This document shows positions 33,756 to 44,744 of a DNA stretch of 64,000 nucleotides, piece by piece. Each line of letters starts with the position of its first letter. Positions within the stretch are counted from its first letter, which is position 1. The DNA is taken from the NCBI RefSeq assembly GCF_964199755.1, contig NC_133917.1, forward strand, positions 6,019,967-6,083,966, in the 5' to 3' direction. The notes under the pieces were generated by a model. It was given only the letters and a program-made list of their open reading frames with translations, was not told the origin of the DNA and did not search any database. Source of the stretch: Larus michahellis (Eukaryota > Chordata > Aves > Charadriiformes > Laridae). The translations under genes were made by a program, and so were the position numbers.

Positions 33756-34510
33756 AGTGCTGGTCTGAGGTACAACAGAACCGGTGTTTGCAGTCATGTC
33801 ACTTTGCAGGTAAGTCTCTTCCAATGAACTGAACTCTCTGAAGGTAATGACGTATTTTTCAGGTAGTATCTGCCTTCAGAGCGCCAAGAACTTATATTTA
33901 CACTTAATGCGAAGGGATGCCGTGCAGAGAGGCTCTTGCTTATACTTATTCCTATAACAGCACAGCGCAGCTGACTTTTATATATGCCCCGTCGGAGGGT
34001 CGGAAGCAGAAAAGCGTAGAGGGGTTGCACCCATGGTGAAGAGTAGACGGGACCGGTGACCCGAATCTGACTGATGGGGTATCGCATCCCATCCTCATCA
34101 CCCTCAGTATAAAAGCGGGGGGATCGAAGGGGTCGGTACCTGTCGTCTGGCCTTTGAGGACTCCTCTGTCTGGTCATTGTCCTTTGACGGCGATCCGTGC
34201 ATTTATGCAACCAGGTCTGGAATCTGGTTCCAGTCTGTCGCCGAGTCTGGTCCCGGACTTTCCCCGTGCCTGCGGGTGAGGCGATGGTCATCTTGGGAGC
34301 TCCATGCCGGGTTGTGTGTATATATTTTCTCTCTGCTACTGTTTTCCTGTTATTCTTGTCTTTCCTCGGTACTACTTTTCTGTTTATATTTCGTTAGAGT
34401 TCAGTTTCTCTTTCAGTTCCTAAGTCTCCCTCACATTGTTTTCTCCCTCAGGAGAGAAGTTAAAAGAGAGCATCTGTCGTTTCATTTAATGCCCAGCCTA
34501 AGCCATGACA
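33756..34510 (+). mobile_element. Solo LTR copy c
   Basis: Paralogue of copy a with the same flanks. It starts AGTGCTGGTCTGAGG (first base of TG mutated) and ends AGCCATGACA. TATAAAAG lies at about 34,107-34,114. The bases next to the ends do not form a clear duplication. It was carried by segmental duplication and is not a new insertion. Confidence 0.65.
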
Positions 34511-34900
34511 GCAATGACAGAAAGGGCACCGGAGTGGACTCGGCTGAGGAGAGCGGCGGTCGGAAGGGTTGGTTCTTTCTCAGCTGCTGTATTACAGGTG
34601 GCACACAAGCCTCTGCTTGCGCTCTGTCCGTCGTTCCTATCCAGAACGTGGTTCTGGCAGAAGTCGGGCAATACGCGTTGTCTTGCTAGAAGTGACATAT
34701 GATCCCCCCCAGCATTGTGGGTTTTCTTTCACAAGGAAACTAAAGGACATTGAGTCTTGATAAAAACGTGGTTATCGGGCCTAATGGTCTACTTGCCTAT
34801 GGAGGTTAGGATGATGTCTTTCTCTTTCTGTCTACGCCCTGCAGAAGTTTAAGTTTACGTACCTACTGGGCCCCGTTGCTGACACAATTGACGTAGTTGT

Positions 34901-34906
34901 AATAAA
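34901..34906 (+). terminator. Candidate polyadenylation signal before P3
   Basis: AATAAA in GTAGTTGTAATAAAAGAGCA context, followed by GT-rich DNA (GTATTGTCTG, TTGGTGTTTTGC). It lies 182 bp upstream of the P3 TATA box, matching the arrangement before P1. Confidence 0.45.
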
Positions 34907-35040
34907 AGAGCACGTATTGTCTGTTCCTCTAAGGGTCGCTTTCTCCGTTTTGGTGTTTTGCACGCTGGACTTCTCAGGCCTGTGAGGAAAGGAGCAGCTG
35001 CTCCTCTGGCAGGCTCTATGCCTTGTGGAGGTCAGCCTGG

Positions 35041-35234
35041 TCCCTTTCCCAGGGGATGGTGGGAAGGGCGGTGGGCAGGGCCCGGGGTATATAAACCACA
35101 GCCTCTGCTGGGGCAGCTCATTCCGCTGCCAGGCGTCTCCAGGGTCAGAGCTCTGCCTGTCCTTCAGTCGATTGCAGCTTCGGAGGTGGCTCAGCTCCTG
35201 GGGTGGAGACGTTATCCCATTTAGAGAACCGCAG
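35041..35234 (+). promoter_or_regulatory. Cassette promoter P3 and exon 1
   Basis: Near-identical to P1: a TTTCCCAGGGGATGGTGGGA block, a GGGCAGGGCCCGGGG block, then TATATAAA at 35,088-35,095. Exon 1 would run from about 35,119 to 35,234, before GTAGGAAG, a slightly weaker donor than in P1. Confidence 0.6.
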
Positions 35235-35408
35235 GTAGGAAGCTGGAGGTGGCAAGACCTTCAGGACCAGGTGAGGTTTGGCAGCACGTACAGTAGAGAG
35301 CGGCCTCATGCGCTGCTTCTCTTCCGTGCGATTTTTCAGGTCAGTCACGTGGTAATGAGCATTTGGGGGCGGTGAGATGGTTTAAGGGTATGGTTTTCTC
35401 TCTTCCAG

Positions 35409-35505
35409 GCATGGCGCGTTATCCTGGAATCCCTGTCTGTATTGAAGATGGAACTTTCTTGTGTTTTTTTTTTTTTTTTTCCCCACTAGCTTTGCTGTAT
35501 CCCAG
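35409..35505 (+). other. Exon-like module A in C4
   Basis: Bounded by CTCTTCCAG and by CCCAG followed by GTAAGATG. It contains the conserved TATCCTGGAATCCCTGTCTG and an expanded T-run (about 35,466-35,480) relative to C2. Frames are not conserved between copies. Confidence 0.5.
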
Positions 35506-37735
35506 GTAAGATGCCAATAGAATCTGTCTCAATCGGGCAGGTGATGAGATCACTTTGCAGGGACTGGGTGAGCGTCTTGTCTGCAGCCGTAGATGGAGGT
35601 TTTCGCATTTCTCAGGAAAGCAGCAGGGCCATAAGGTGTAACGCATTTCAGGATGTGGGGCGCCTCGTCGCCTTCCCCCTCGGTGCTCAGGGTTTCGCCG
35701 TGTCCCTGGAGCCTTTGCAGCGTGCGGCAGGCCCCTGGTGTAGGTCGGGTCAGGGCTTCGCTGACTCTGTGGGTCTGCAGCAGAGCCCGGAGTCCGTGGG
35801 AAGACAGAAGATGGGAGGTGGTGGCGGACGCAGGGAGAGGCTGGGAAGAGTGACTCCCGAGAAGCGTCCAACACTGGGTGTTCGGGCTGGCAAATAAAGG
35901 GTGGGAGCTGTGGGGAAGAAGTGGGGCTCCTTCCCTGGCAGCTCAGGGAGAAGAGAAGGGGTTTCTAAAGCTTTGCCACTGGGGGAGGGCTAGGAAAGGG
36001 AGCCGGGTTCACGAGTCGTCCTTGGACAGGTTTTGCAGATGGGTTCGGGTGTCGTCGGAGCCTGGTGTGTTCTAGGCTCTTGCACTTGAGGCAAGACAGA
36101 TAGTATCGAGGAGGAGCACGGGACTGGTGGTTTGGCAGAAGCGCGGTGGTAATGCTGTGTTTCTTGCTATCTTAGGTGCCGTGAATAACTGTTGCCGCAG
36201 CGTCAGACGCTGGAATTGGCGCTGAGCGGGCGAGCAGAATGCCTCGGCGTTCATGAGGCTGAGGGTGTTGTGGAAGAGGTTGGCATCTCCTCTCAGGATG
36301 CTTATTGCTGGTGCTGTGGCTGCTTTTGGGATAACTTTTTTTTTTCTTTTCCTTTTGCAGAGGAAGAGGAGGAAGCTGGTGACCACAGGAACGTATTGGA
36401 TGGCTGTTTTCTGTGGACTGCCTCAAGGATGGATTCGGACCCCTGGCCCTCCAAAAGCTAAGTTGAGAGACTGGCGCCCGAGAGGGGACGAGGTTGAGAA
36501 TTGCAAAAAGGTGTCTTTGAAGTTGGCGTAGGGGAGAGGTTTGTCCTGGAGCGCAGTCTCCCTTAGGCACGTAAGGGACGTGGCTTACTGTTCGGCATTC
36601 CCGGGCAGGGCGGTTCCAGCCTGTGTGTGTTGTTGTGTCTTTCGTGTGGTCCGTGTTCTGTGTCTTAGACCTTTCTCGGGTCTCGAGGTCGTCTTTAAGC
36701 TCCAGGAGCACGGCATGGTGCCTCAGGCACCATCCCTAGGGTCTCGAACACCTGCACCCATGGGCATAGCACCGTTCGGCTGCTGGTCTTCTTGCGTTAG
36801 AAGCTTAAAGCTCGCATCGGTCTTGCGTCTTGGAAGTTTCCGGATGGCCTGCGTCTACAACTGGGACTTCTTCCCTATGTCATTACGTTCTTAGGTCTTG
36901 AAGCCAGGCTTCCCCCGCATACATCTTATCAGTCTTGACAGTCCCTTCTTATCACAGACGATGATGTCCTACGCTCTGTTTCAGGGGCTTCCATAGAGCC
37001 TCTTCGCATCACCACCACTGTCTCCAGGTCGTCTTGCCCGACGGTGACTTCCGTCCGGGTGTCATCCTTCTTGCTGAGAGTTTTCTCTCACCCTTGAGGC
37101 GCGTGGTTTTTAGCGTTCTGTGTAGTGTCGGTCTGTGCTTGTGTGTGTGTGTCTGGCTCGGAGCCCCCCTGCCTGGGTGTGTAGAGTCCAGGGCAGGCAG
37201 AGTAGTGACGAGAGTCTACGGTTAATACGTGGATCTGTGGAGACCGAGGCAAAGGTTGGGTAGTCAACTGGAATTAATTGGCTCTCAGTAGGTTGGGTGC
37301 GTGGGTGTTTTATTAGTGGGTGTTGGCATAAGCAGAGCCAAGTTGGAGAGGCTGTTCACAGCCAGTGAAGGACGCAGTATCTCAAAGACGTTCGGGCTGC
37401 TTTGTGTGGGGTGTAATGTTTGTGGGCTTTTTCTGTAGTTTGTTTTTTTTTGACGGCAGGCTGTAGTTGGATCTAATTGAACAGTGTTCCGAAGTAGAAA
37501 CAAGACCTTTGGAATTAAGCTATCGCTCTGCCATCAGGGTAATGCTTGATGTTTTTTCTCTCTCTTTTTAGATGCCGAGAGACGAGATGTGCAGGGTGGC
37601 GCAGGGGAGCCGAGAGGAGCGCTGTACGGAGGTGGCTCAGCTTGTGGTGTTAGAGGGAAGATGTGACTGGCGCCTCTATGAATACAATTGGGTGCTTTTT
37701 TTTCTCATGTGAATGAAGACAGAAGATAGGAGTCG

Positions 37736-39955
37736 ATGGTGTGGCGGTTTGGCAGAAGCGCAGTGGTAAAGTTGTGTTTCTTGGTCTCTTAGGTGCTGTG
37801 AATAACTATCACCGCAGCCTCGGACTCCGGAATCGGCGCGGAGCGGGCGAGCAGAACGCCACGGCCTTCGGGAGGCTGAGGGTGTCGTGGAAGAGGTTGG
37901 CGTCTCCTCTCAGGATGCTTATTGCTGGTGCTGTGGTGGCATCTGGGGTTATTTTTTATTTTCCTTTTGCAGAGGAAGAGGAGGAACCTGGTGACTGCGG
38001 AAATGTATCAGATGGCTGGTTTTTGCGGACCGCATCGAAGAAGGATTCAGATGCCTGGCCCTCCCAAAGCTAAGTTGACAGTCAGGTGCCGGAGAGGGGC
38101 CGAGGTGGACAATTGCAAAATGGGGTCTTTGACGTTAGCGTAGTGGCGAGGGCTGTCCCCGGGCACAGTCATATTTAGGAAGGTAAAGGATGTTGCTTAC
38201 TGCTCAGTGTGACGCTAGCGTGTCCCGGGCAGGGCAGTTCCAGCCTGTGTGTGTTGTCATGTCATTCATGTGGTCTGTGTTGTGTATCTTCGCCCCTTCT
38301 TGGGTCTCGATGTCATCTTTGAGCTCCAGGAGCACAATGTGGGGCCCTGGGCATCATCCTTAGGGTCTCGACTGCTTGGGCCTGTGGGCGTAGCATCATT
38401 CATCTGACGCTCTTCTTGTGTTAGCATCTTAAAGCGTGCATCAGTCTTGCCTCTTGGAAGTTTCTGGACGGCCCACTTCCACGTCTGGGAGTTCTTCCCT
38501 GCGTCGTTACGTTCTTAGGTCTTGAAGCCAGGCTTCCTGCACGTCCATCTTATCGGGCTCAACAGTCCATTCTTATTACGTACCATCACGTTCTACAGTT
38601 TGCTTCAGGGGGTTCCGTAGAGCGTCTTCACGTTGACATCATCACGATCCCACAGATTTTCTTGCACGACGGTGACTTTGGTCCCCGTGTCATCTTTCTT
38701 GCTGAGAGTTTTCTCTCATCTTTGAGGCGCGTCGTTCGTAGCGTTCCGTGTAGTGTCTGTCTGTAACCGTGAGTGTGTGGCTCGGGGCCGCCCTGCCCGG
38801 GCGCGTAGTGTCCAGGGTGGGCGGAGTCGTGTGGAGAGTCTATATGTAGTACATGAATCCCCGTAGATCGGGGCAAAGGTGTTAGAGTAATCTCAGGGTA
38901 GCCATCGGGAGGCTGTGTAGACACCTCTTCTGTTTTGTTTGGGAAGAGCAGAGGCATGTTGGGAAGGCAACACAGCAGCAGTGAAGAAGAGCTCATGTCC
39001 AAGAGGGTATGGCTGGTTTTGGTGCGGATTTTTTTTTGTAACTTTCTTAGTGTACGGTTGTATTTGGACCTTAGATGGTATTTGTGAAAAGGTGCAAGAC
39101 TTTTTGTTGTTATGACTCTATTGCTCTGCCTCAGGGTGATTTCTCTGATGTCGTTCTTGCAGATGCAGAGGGACAAGCTTGGCGGGGCAGCGTAGAGGAG
39201 GAGAGCGACGTAAGAAGGTGGGTCAGCACGTGGTGTTAGAGAGAAGATGTGGCTCTGAGTACTGTATGTATTGGTTCTTTCCAATTTGAAGTTTTGAACC
39301 AATGAATGATATGGGATGTGGGGATGGGGATGAGCCAGTCAAGGTCAGCAGGGGCGGGTGGGCTGAAGTATCACATCTGCCTCAGAGGGAGCAACTTTCA
39401 AGTTGTAAAGCAACCCGTGTCGGTTGGGTTTTATGGGTGGTTTGCGAGCCTTCAGGTTGCATGCCTCGGGGGAGGACGGGCGGGCAAGGTGAGGGAGCGG
39501 GAGATGAGAATTTGGTAGGGTTTTGGGCGGTATCTCGGCATGCGTTTCTTCGGTTGGTGTGACACGCAGGGTCAGAGGGGCGATGCTGCACGCCCACTGA
39601 GTAGTCCCAGCGAGTGAGGCGGTTGTGGACACGTTGGGGAGCTCAGGGGAGTGTTTGTCTTTGGTTTTGCAGGCGCCGCAGGCATCCGGAGCCGGACGAG
39701 CGTTGGAGGTGAGCTGGGTAGCAGAGAGGTAACACATGGGGGGTGGTGGTTTCCCGTAAGCTCAACAGGAATATTGTGTGTCTTAGGTGTTTTAGGTGCC
39801 AGAACCAGAGAGTGCCACAAAGTCCGAATCCGGAATCCATGCGGAGCAGGTGAGCAGAAGGGTATGGCGCGTGTGATGCGGGGGATATTGCAGTACAACT
39901 TAGTGTTGACCGACGTGATGGTGCCTGATGGCACCATTTTGTGCAAATCGGGATT
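37736..39955 (+). repeat. Cassette C5, promoter-less
   Basis: Begins inside block C/D context: D at 37,793-37,846, E from 37,973, F near 38,210, H from 38,656, J from 39,163 after TTCTTGCAG, K at 39,672-39,709, and a second D at 39,796-39,849. Collinear with 16,010-18,255 of C2. At about 39,955 it jumps to the equivalent of 19,940, so 1.7 kb of repeat seen on the left is missing, including the second module E. Confidence 0.65.
39796..39849 (+). other. 54-nt exon-like module D, open copy
   Basis: Partner of 18,098-18,151, with TTTTAG upstream and GTGAGC downstream. Open for 18 codons in the same phase (VPEPESATKSE...AEQ). Differences from the left copy are mostly non-synonymous, so constraint is not obvious. 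Confidence 0.45.
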
Positions 39956-41030
39956 ACGTTGCTCAGGAACTTCCTTGACTGCCATTTGAGATGGTCTTGC
40001 GTCGTACGCTTAAGAACTTGGTTCCGTACTGTGTTCTTGTATATTTGAAATAGTATTGCTCCGCCTCACTCGGTATCGGTTTCGCATTGTGTTGCCCCGT
40101 CACGCTCTTGACTGCTCTGTGATCTATTCTGGCATCGTACCACACCGTGTTGCGTGTTTTTTTTTAATCGGTTGTTCTTTGACTGTGTAATGCCTTGTAC
40201 CGCCCTCTATTGCGTTACGTCTCGCGTTATATTGCCCCGTCGTAGCCTTGACTGCCTTCTGATCTGTTCGGGCCTCGTACCACGCTGTATTGCAGGTTTT
40301 TTAATTGGTTGTTCTTCATTTGGCTTTCTAATGCCTTGTACCGCCCTGTATTGTGTAACATCTCGCATTATATTGCCCCGTCATAGTCTCGACTGCCTTC
40401 TGATCTACTCTGGCATCGCACCGCACTGTATTGTGTGGTTTTTAATGGGTTCTTCTTTATTTGACTGTGTAATGCCTTGTACTGCCCTGTATTGTGTTAC
40501 TTCTCGCGTTATAGTGCGCTGTCATTGTCTTGATTGCCTTCTGATCTTTTCTGGTATTACAGTTGAACGTATGCTGGGTTTCTTAATGGGTTGTTCATTT
40601 GGCTGCATGTTGTCTTGGTATGGTGTTGCATCTTGCATTGTATTGCCCTGTCACTGTCTCGACGGTCGTTTTACACCTTTCGTCCTAGGACCGCGCTGTG
40701 TTGTGAGTTCTTTCATGGGTTGTTGTTTCCTTGACTGTGTCGCCTGGTAGGGCCCCGTATCGCGTTACGTCTTGCCTTGTATTGCTCTGTCATTGTGGTG
40801 ACCGACATCTGATATAGTCTACCATTGCGTGGCACTGTACCGTCAATTCTTTCATTGTCTGCTCTGCATTTGATTGTATGTTGCCTTGTACTGCCCTGTG
40901 TAATGTTAGATCTTGCATGGTGTTGCCCTGTCGTTGTCTTGCCAGTTATTTTAGAGTCTCTGGCACTGTATTGTGCAATTTTTAACCAGTTGTTCTGTAT
41001 TTGACCGCTGTTGCGATGTCACCCCCCCCC
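39956..41030 (+). repeat. Degenerate ~140-bp tandem repeat, block 4
   Basis: Collinear with 19,940-20,745 but longer. Between the shared GACTGTGTAATGCC unit and the shared CTGGGTTT(C/T)TTAAT(C/G)GG unit it has two extra units of about 137 bp, so the unit still expanded or contracted after the duplication. No coding potential. Confidence 0.65.
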
Positions 41031-41637
41031 TTTTTCCCCCAGGCTGCTGCTCGAGCTATAACGACCAGGAGGAGTTGCTACGAGTGGCACTTGAACTTTG
41101 TGGGATGGCTGTCACCAGAGTCAAGACACTGTGAGTCAGTTAGCTCGCTATAGACCTAGCGGACAGACCAAGAGCCCTTGGAGCTTTCTTGCAAGGCAGC
41201 GGCCTGTTCACCAGCATTTCCTGGGGACACTCACTTAAGGTTCTGCTCCTCGAGGCTGAGAGAAGCCTTGCCGCAACAGATTCTGGGTCAGTGACTAACA
41301 GCATGCCAGACTTTGCCATCTTGGCTGAGCGATACAAAGGGTTTGATCACGCAGATATGATCCTTTAGAGGTGAACCGTTGCCCAAGTCCGGGGTGAGGA
41401 TGGGATCCAGCCGCACCTAGACTCCTCTCCGAGAAGGAGTTTAGAAAGCAAGGGGGTCCTTTCTGAGCCTCGTGACTCAAGGGGAGGGTCTCCCTGACAG
41501 CTCGTCTGACCCTGGCCCCTAGGCAGTAAATGACCCGGGGTGCGTGGCTGTGCCATCTGGTAAAGTGCCATCACGTGCGCTGCTACCTTTGGTGAATCAC
41601 TGTTATGTTTGTAAATGTTTCTCTGCCTCTCTCTTAG
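41031..41637 (+). other. Element T3, TATA lost
   Basis: CCCCCTTTTTCCCCCAG acceptor-like start, then the exon-like region. The TATA position reads CTATAGACC (about 41,149) and the donor is GTCAGT at 41,287, both weakened compared with T1 and T2. The downstream acceptor CTCTCTCTTAG ends at 41,637. Confidence 0.5.
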
Positions 41638-41925
41638 GAGTGAATTTTATCACTGCACCTGCCACAACTGCATATGGCCTGTGTTACGTCTTGCGTTGTA
41701 TTGCCCTGTCGTCTTGACGGTCACGTTAGAGAATCTGTCCTAGGTCTGGACTGTAGTGTGATGTCTCTCATGGGTTCTGATGTGGCTGTGTATTGCCTTG
41801 TCTGGCCCCGTGTGGTGTTACGTCTTCCATTGTATTGCTCGGTTGTTGTCTTGATTGTCATCTGATCTATTTGGCCGTTGTAGGCCACCATATTGCCACT
41901 TCCTTCATCACCTGTTTTTTATGAG
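41638..41925 (+). repeat. Degenerate ~140-bp repeat, block 5
   Basis: About two units between T3 and T4, with the usual TTGCGTTGTATTGCCCTG and GTCATCTGATCTATT phrases. Confidence 0.6.
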
Positions 41926-42310
41926 CCACGTAAAGGGTTGACGGCACAGACATAATCCTTTAGAGGTGAACCGTTGCCCAAGTCCGGGGCTAGGAATTGG
42001 ATCCAGCCGCACCTAGACTCCTCTCCGAGAAGGAGTTTAGAAAGCAAGGGGGTCCTTTCCGAGCTAGGAGTTGGATCCAGCCGCACCTAGACTCCTCTCG
42101 GAGAAGGAGTTTAGAAAGCAAGGGGGTCCTTTCCGAGCCTCGTGACTCAAGGGGAGGGTCTCCCAGACAGCTCGTCTGACCCTGGCCCCTAGGCAGGAAA
42201 TAATCCGGGGTACGTGGCCACGGAACCTGATAAAGCACCGTCACGTGCACTGCTGCCTTTGTTGAATCACTGTGTTGATGTTTCTGAATGTTTCTCTACT
42301 TTTCTCTCAG
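41926..42310 (+). other. Element T4, truncated, with a 74-bp internal duplication
   Basis: Only the intron part of a T element remains. The GGATCCAGCCGC segment starts at 41,999 and again at 42,073, a tandem duplication of 74 bp with one difference in the TC(T/C)CC(G)GAGAAG stretch. It ends with a good acceptor, CTTTTCTCTCAG, at 42,310. Confidence 0.6.
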
Positions 42311-42890
42311 GACTGAAGTGAATCGCTCCACCCGCCACAACTGCATATTGCCTTGTCCGGCCCCGTATTGGGTTACGTCTTGCCTTGTATTGCCCTGTCG
42401 TTGTCATGATTGCTGCCTGACCCATGGTGTCATAGTAGTGCACTGCACTGTGAATTTTTTGACTGTCTGTTATTTATTTGACTGAGTATTGGCTGGCAGT
42501 GGCCTGTATTGTGTTATCTTGCACCGTATTGCCCTGTATTTGCCATGACTGCCATCTGAGACTTCCTGAGATTGTAGGGCGTTCTGTTGTGGGTTTTTTA
42601 ATTGGCTGTTCTTTGTGTGACTGTGTATTGCCTTGTGCTGCCCTGTGTTGTGTTACGGCTCGTGTTGCATTACTCTGTTGTTGTTTTGACTGTGTTTTGG
42701 GACAGTGTCATAGTGCTGCACTGGATTATGGGTATTTTAACTGTTCTTGACTTGGCTGCGCGTTGCCTTTTACTGCTCTGTATGATGTTAGGTCTTGCAC
42801 TGTATTGGTCTGTCATTGTCTTGGCTGTTACTTTGGACTGTCTGGGATTGTACTTATTTATTGTGAAAGTTCCATTGGTTGTTCCTTATT
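42311..42890 (+). repeat. Degenerate ~140-bp repeat, block 6
   Basis: About four units; the first begins GACTGAAGTGAATCGCTCC after the T4 acceptor, shared with 45,171. Would be exon 2 if T-element transcripts are spliced as drawn. Confidence 0.6.
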
Positions 42891-43549
42891 TGACTGCTGG
42901 GGTGGTGTGGGCGCCCCTTCGTTTTGGCGCCCCAATCATCCATGGAGTTGTTCTGAGTGGTACTTGAAATTGGGAGATGGTTGGCAACACAGTGGGGACC
43001 TAGATATTTTGTTCCTGTGCTGATGTGACTATAAGTCAATTGGCTTACCCCATAAATAGTGGACAGCCCAAGAGCCTTTTGACTACTTCTGCATGGCAGG
43101 GGCCTCCGTGCCAGGATCTCCCCTTGAGCAGGGACGCTCGATGAAGGTTCTGCTCCTCGAGATTGAGATATGCCTTGCCACAACAGATTCTCAGTAAGTC
43201 ACTAATAGCATGCAAAACCTTGTAGCCTTAGCTCAGTGATATAAAGGGTCGATGGCGCAGATACAATCCTTTAGAGGTGAACCATTGCCTAAGTCCGGGG
43301 CTAGGAATTGGATCCAGCCGCACCTAGACTCCTCTCGGAGAAGGAGTTTAGAAAGCAAGGGGGTCCTTTCTGAGCCTCGTGACTCAAGGGGAGGGTCTCC
43401 CAGACAGCTTGTCTGACCCTGGCCCCTAGGCAGGAAATAATCCGGGGTGCGTGGCCATATGGAATCTGGTAAAGCGCTGTCACGTGCACTGCTGCCTTTG
43501 GAGAATCACTGTGTTGATGTTTCTGAATGTTTCACCGCTTCTCTCTTAG
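42891..43549 (+). other. Element T5
   Basis: CATAAATA at 43,051-43,058 in place of TATAAATA, then GTGGACAGCCCAAGAGCC. The exon ends before GTAAGTCA at 43,194, and the acceptor CTTCTCTCTTAG ends at 43,549. The 5' part (GCGCCCCTTCGTTTTGGCGCCCC) is unlike T1. Confidence 0.5.
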
Positions 43550-44744
43550 AAGTGAAGTTAGCCGCTCGGCCTGCCACAACAGCGTATTGCCTTGTCCAGC
43601 CCCGTATGGCGTCACGTTTGGCATTGTATTGCCCTCTATTTGCCCGGACTGCCATCTGATCTGTTCCGGCATTGTACTGGTGTGTTTTGTGGGTTTTTTA
43701 ATCAGTTTTGCGTTATTTGAATGCGTATTGCCTTGTCTAGTGTTGTATCTTGCATTGTACTGCCCCGTCATTCCCTTCACTGTCACTTTAGACGTTCTGG
43801 GATTGCAGCGATCCGTATTGTGCAGGTTTTATTCGTTGTTCTGTGTTTGACCCGTGTATTGCCTTGTTACCACCTTGTATTGTGTTGCGGCTTGCGTTGT
43901 ATCGCCATGTTGTTGTTCTGAGTGCCATCTGATACGTTTCGGTGTTGTACAGCCCTGCGTTATGTCTTCCATTGTATAGCTCTGTCACTGCCTCGACTGC
44001 TGTCTCACACGTTCTGGCATTGCATCGCATGGTATTGCGGGATACTTAATCAGTTATTTATTTGACCGTGTATTTCACTGTACTGCCCTGTATTGCGTTA
44101 TTTCTTGCCTTGTATTGCTCTGTCATTGTCTTGACTGGCATCTCCACTTATTTTTGTTTTCTCCCACACTGTATTGCGGTTCTCCTAATCGGTTGGTATT
44201 TAGTTGACTGCGTCTTCCGTTCTGCTCTGTCTGTTGCATCTTGGATCGTGTCGCCCTATAGTTGTTTTGACTGCCACCCGAGACCGTGTGGGATCGTACT
44301 GCACCGTATTGTGGCGTTTTGATCGGTTGTTTATTATTCTGTATTGCATTGTAGCAACCTGTATTGTGTTACATTGTGCGTTGTGTTGCCATGAAATAGT
44401 CTTAACTGTCCTTTTACACTCTCTGGGGTTGTACCGCACCGAACTGAGGGTGTTTTTGATCGGCTGTTCTATATTTGACTATGTATTGCTTTGTACTGCC
44501 CTGTATTTTCCCAAGTCTTGCGTCGTATTGCCCTCTCACCGTGCCGCGAGCCATCTGATGTATTCTGGCGTTGACAGGCACTGTATTGAGAGCTTCTTAG
44601 GCTGTTGTACTCTATTTGACCGTGCATCAATTTTGTGATCGGTCGTTCCCTATTTGACTGTGTATTGGCCTTGTACTGCCCTGTGTAAAGTTACGTCTTG
44701 CATTGTATTGCCCTGTCATAGTATTGCCTGTCATAGTCTGTCAT
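43550..44744 (+). repeat. Degenerate ~140-bp repeat, block 7
   Basis: About eight units in the usual orientation. It contains a slightly different variant with CGTATTGTGGCGTTTTGATC. No gene seen. Confidence 0.6.

Larger units (their letters stand above)
31202..34925 (+). other. Putative complete transcription unit
   Basis: The one place where a promoter, ordered splice-like exons and a downstream AATAAA occur without interruption before the next promoter. From TATATGAG the exon boundaries are at 31,342, 31,510, 32,207-32,260, 32,389, 33,066 and 33,588. The unit runs through LTR copy c and ends after AATAAA at 34,901, with P3 starting about 185 bp later. No single long frame connects the modules, so the product is probably non-coding or the gene is decayed. 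Expression is inferred from signals only; RNA data would decide. Confidence 0.4.
34511..37735 (+). repeat. Cassette C4
   Basis: Intercassette piece with AATAAA, then P3 (TATATAAA 35,088). Exon 1 ends at 35,234, a CAGGTCAGT lies near 35,338, and exon A spans 35,409-35,505 ahead of GTAAGATG. Block B runs from 35,620 and C from 35,914. D is at 36,176-36,229, E from 36,361, F near 36,590, H from 37,028, I near 37,405 and J from 37,572. J starts with ATG and is open for about 50 codons (MPRDEM...). The 3' end is cut at 37,735, where it joins the interior of another cassette. Confidence 0.65.
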
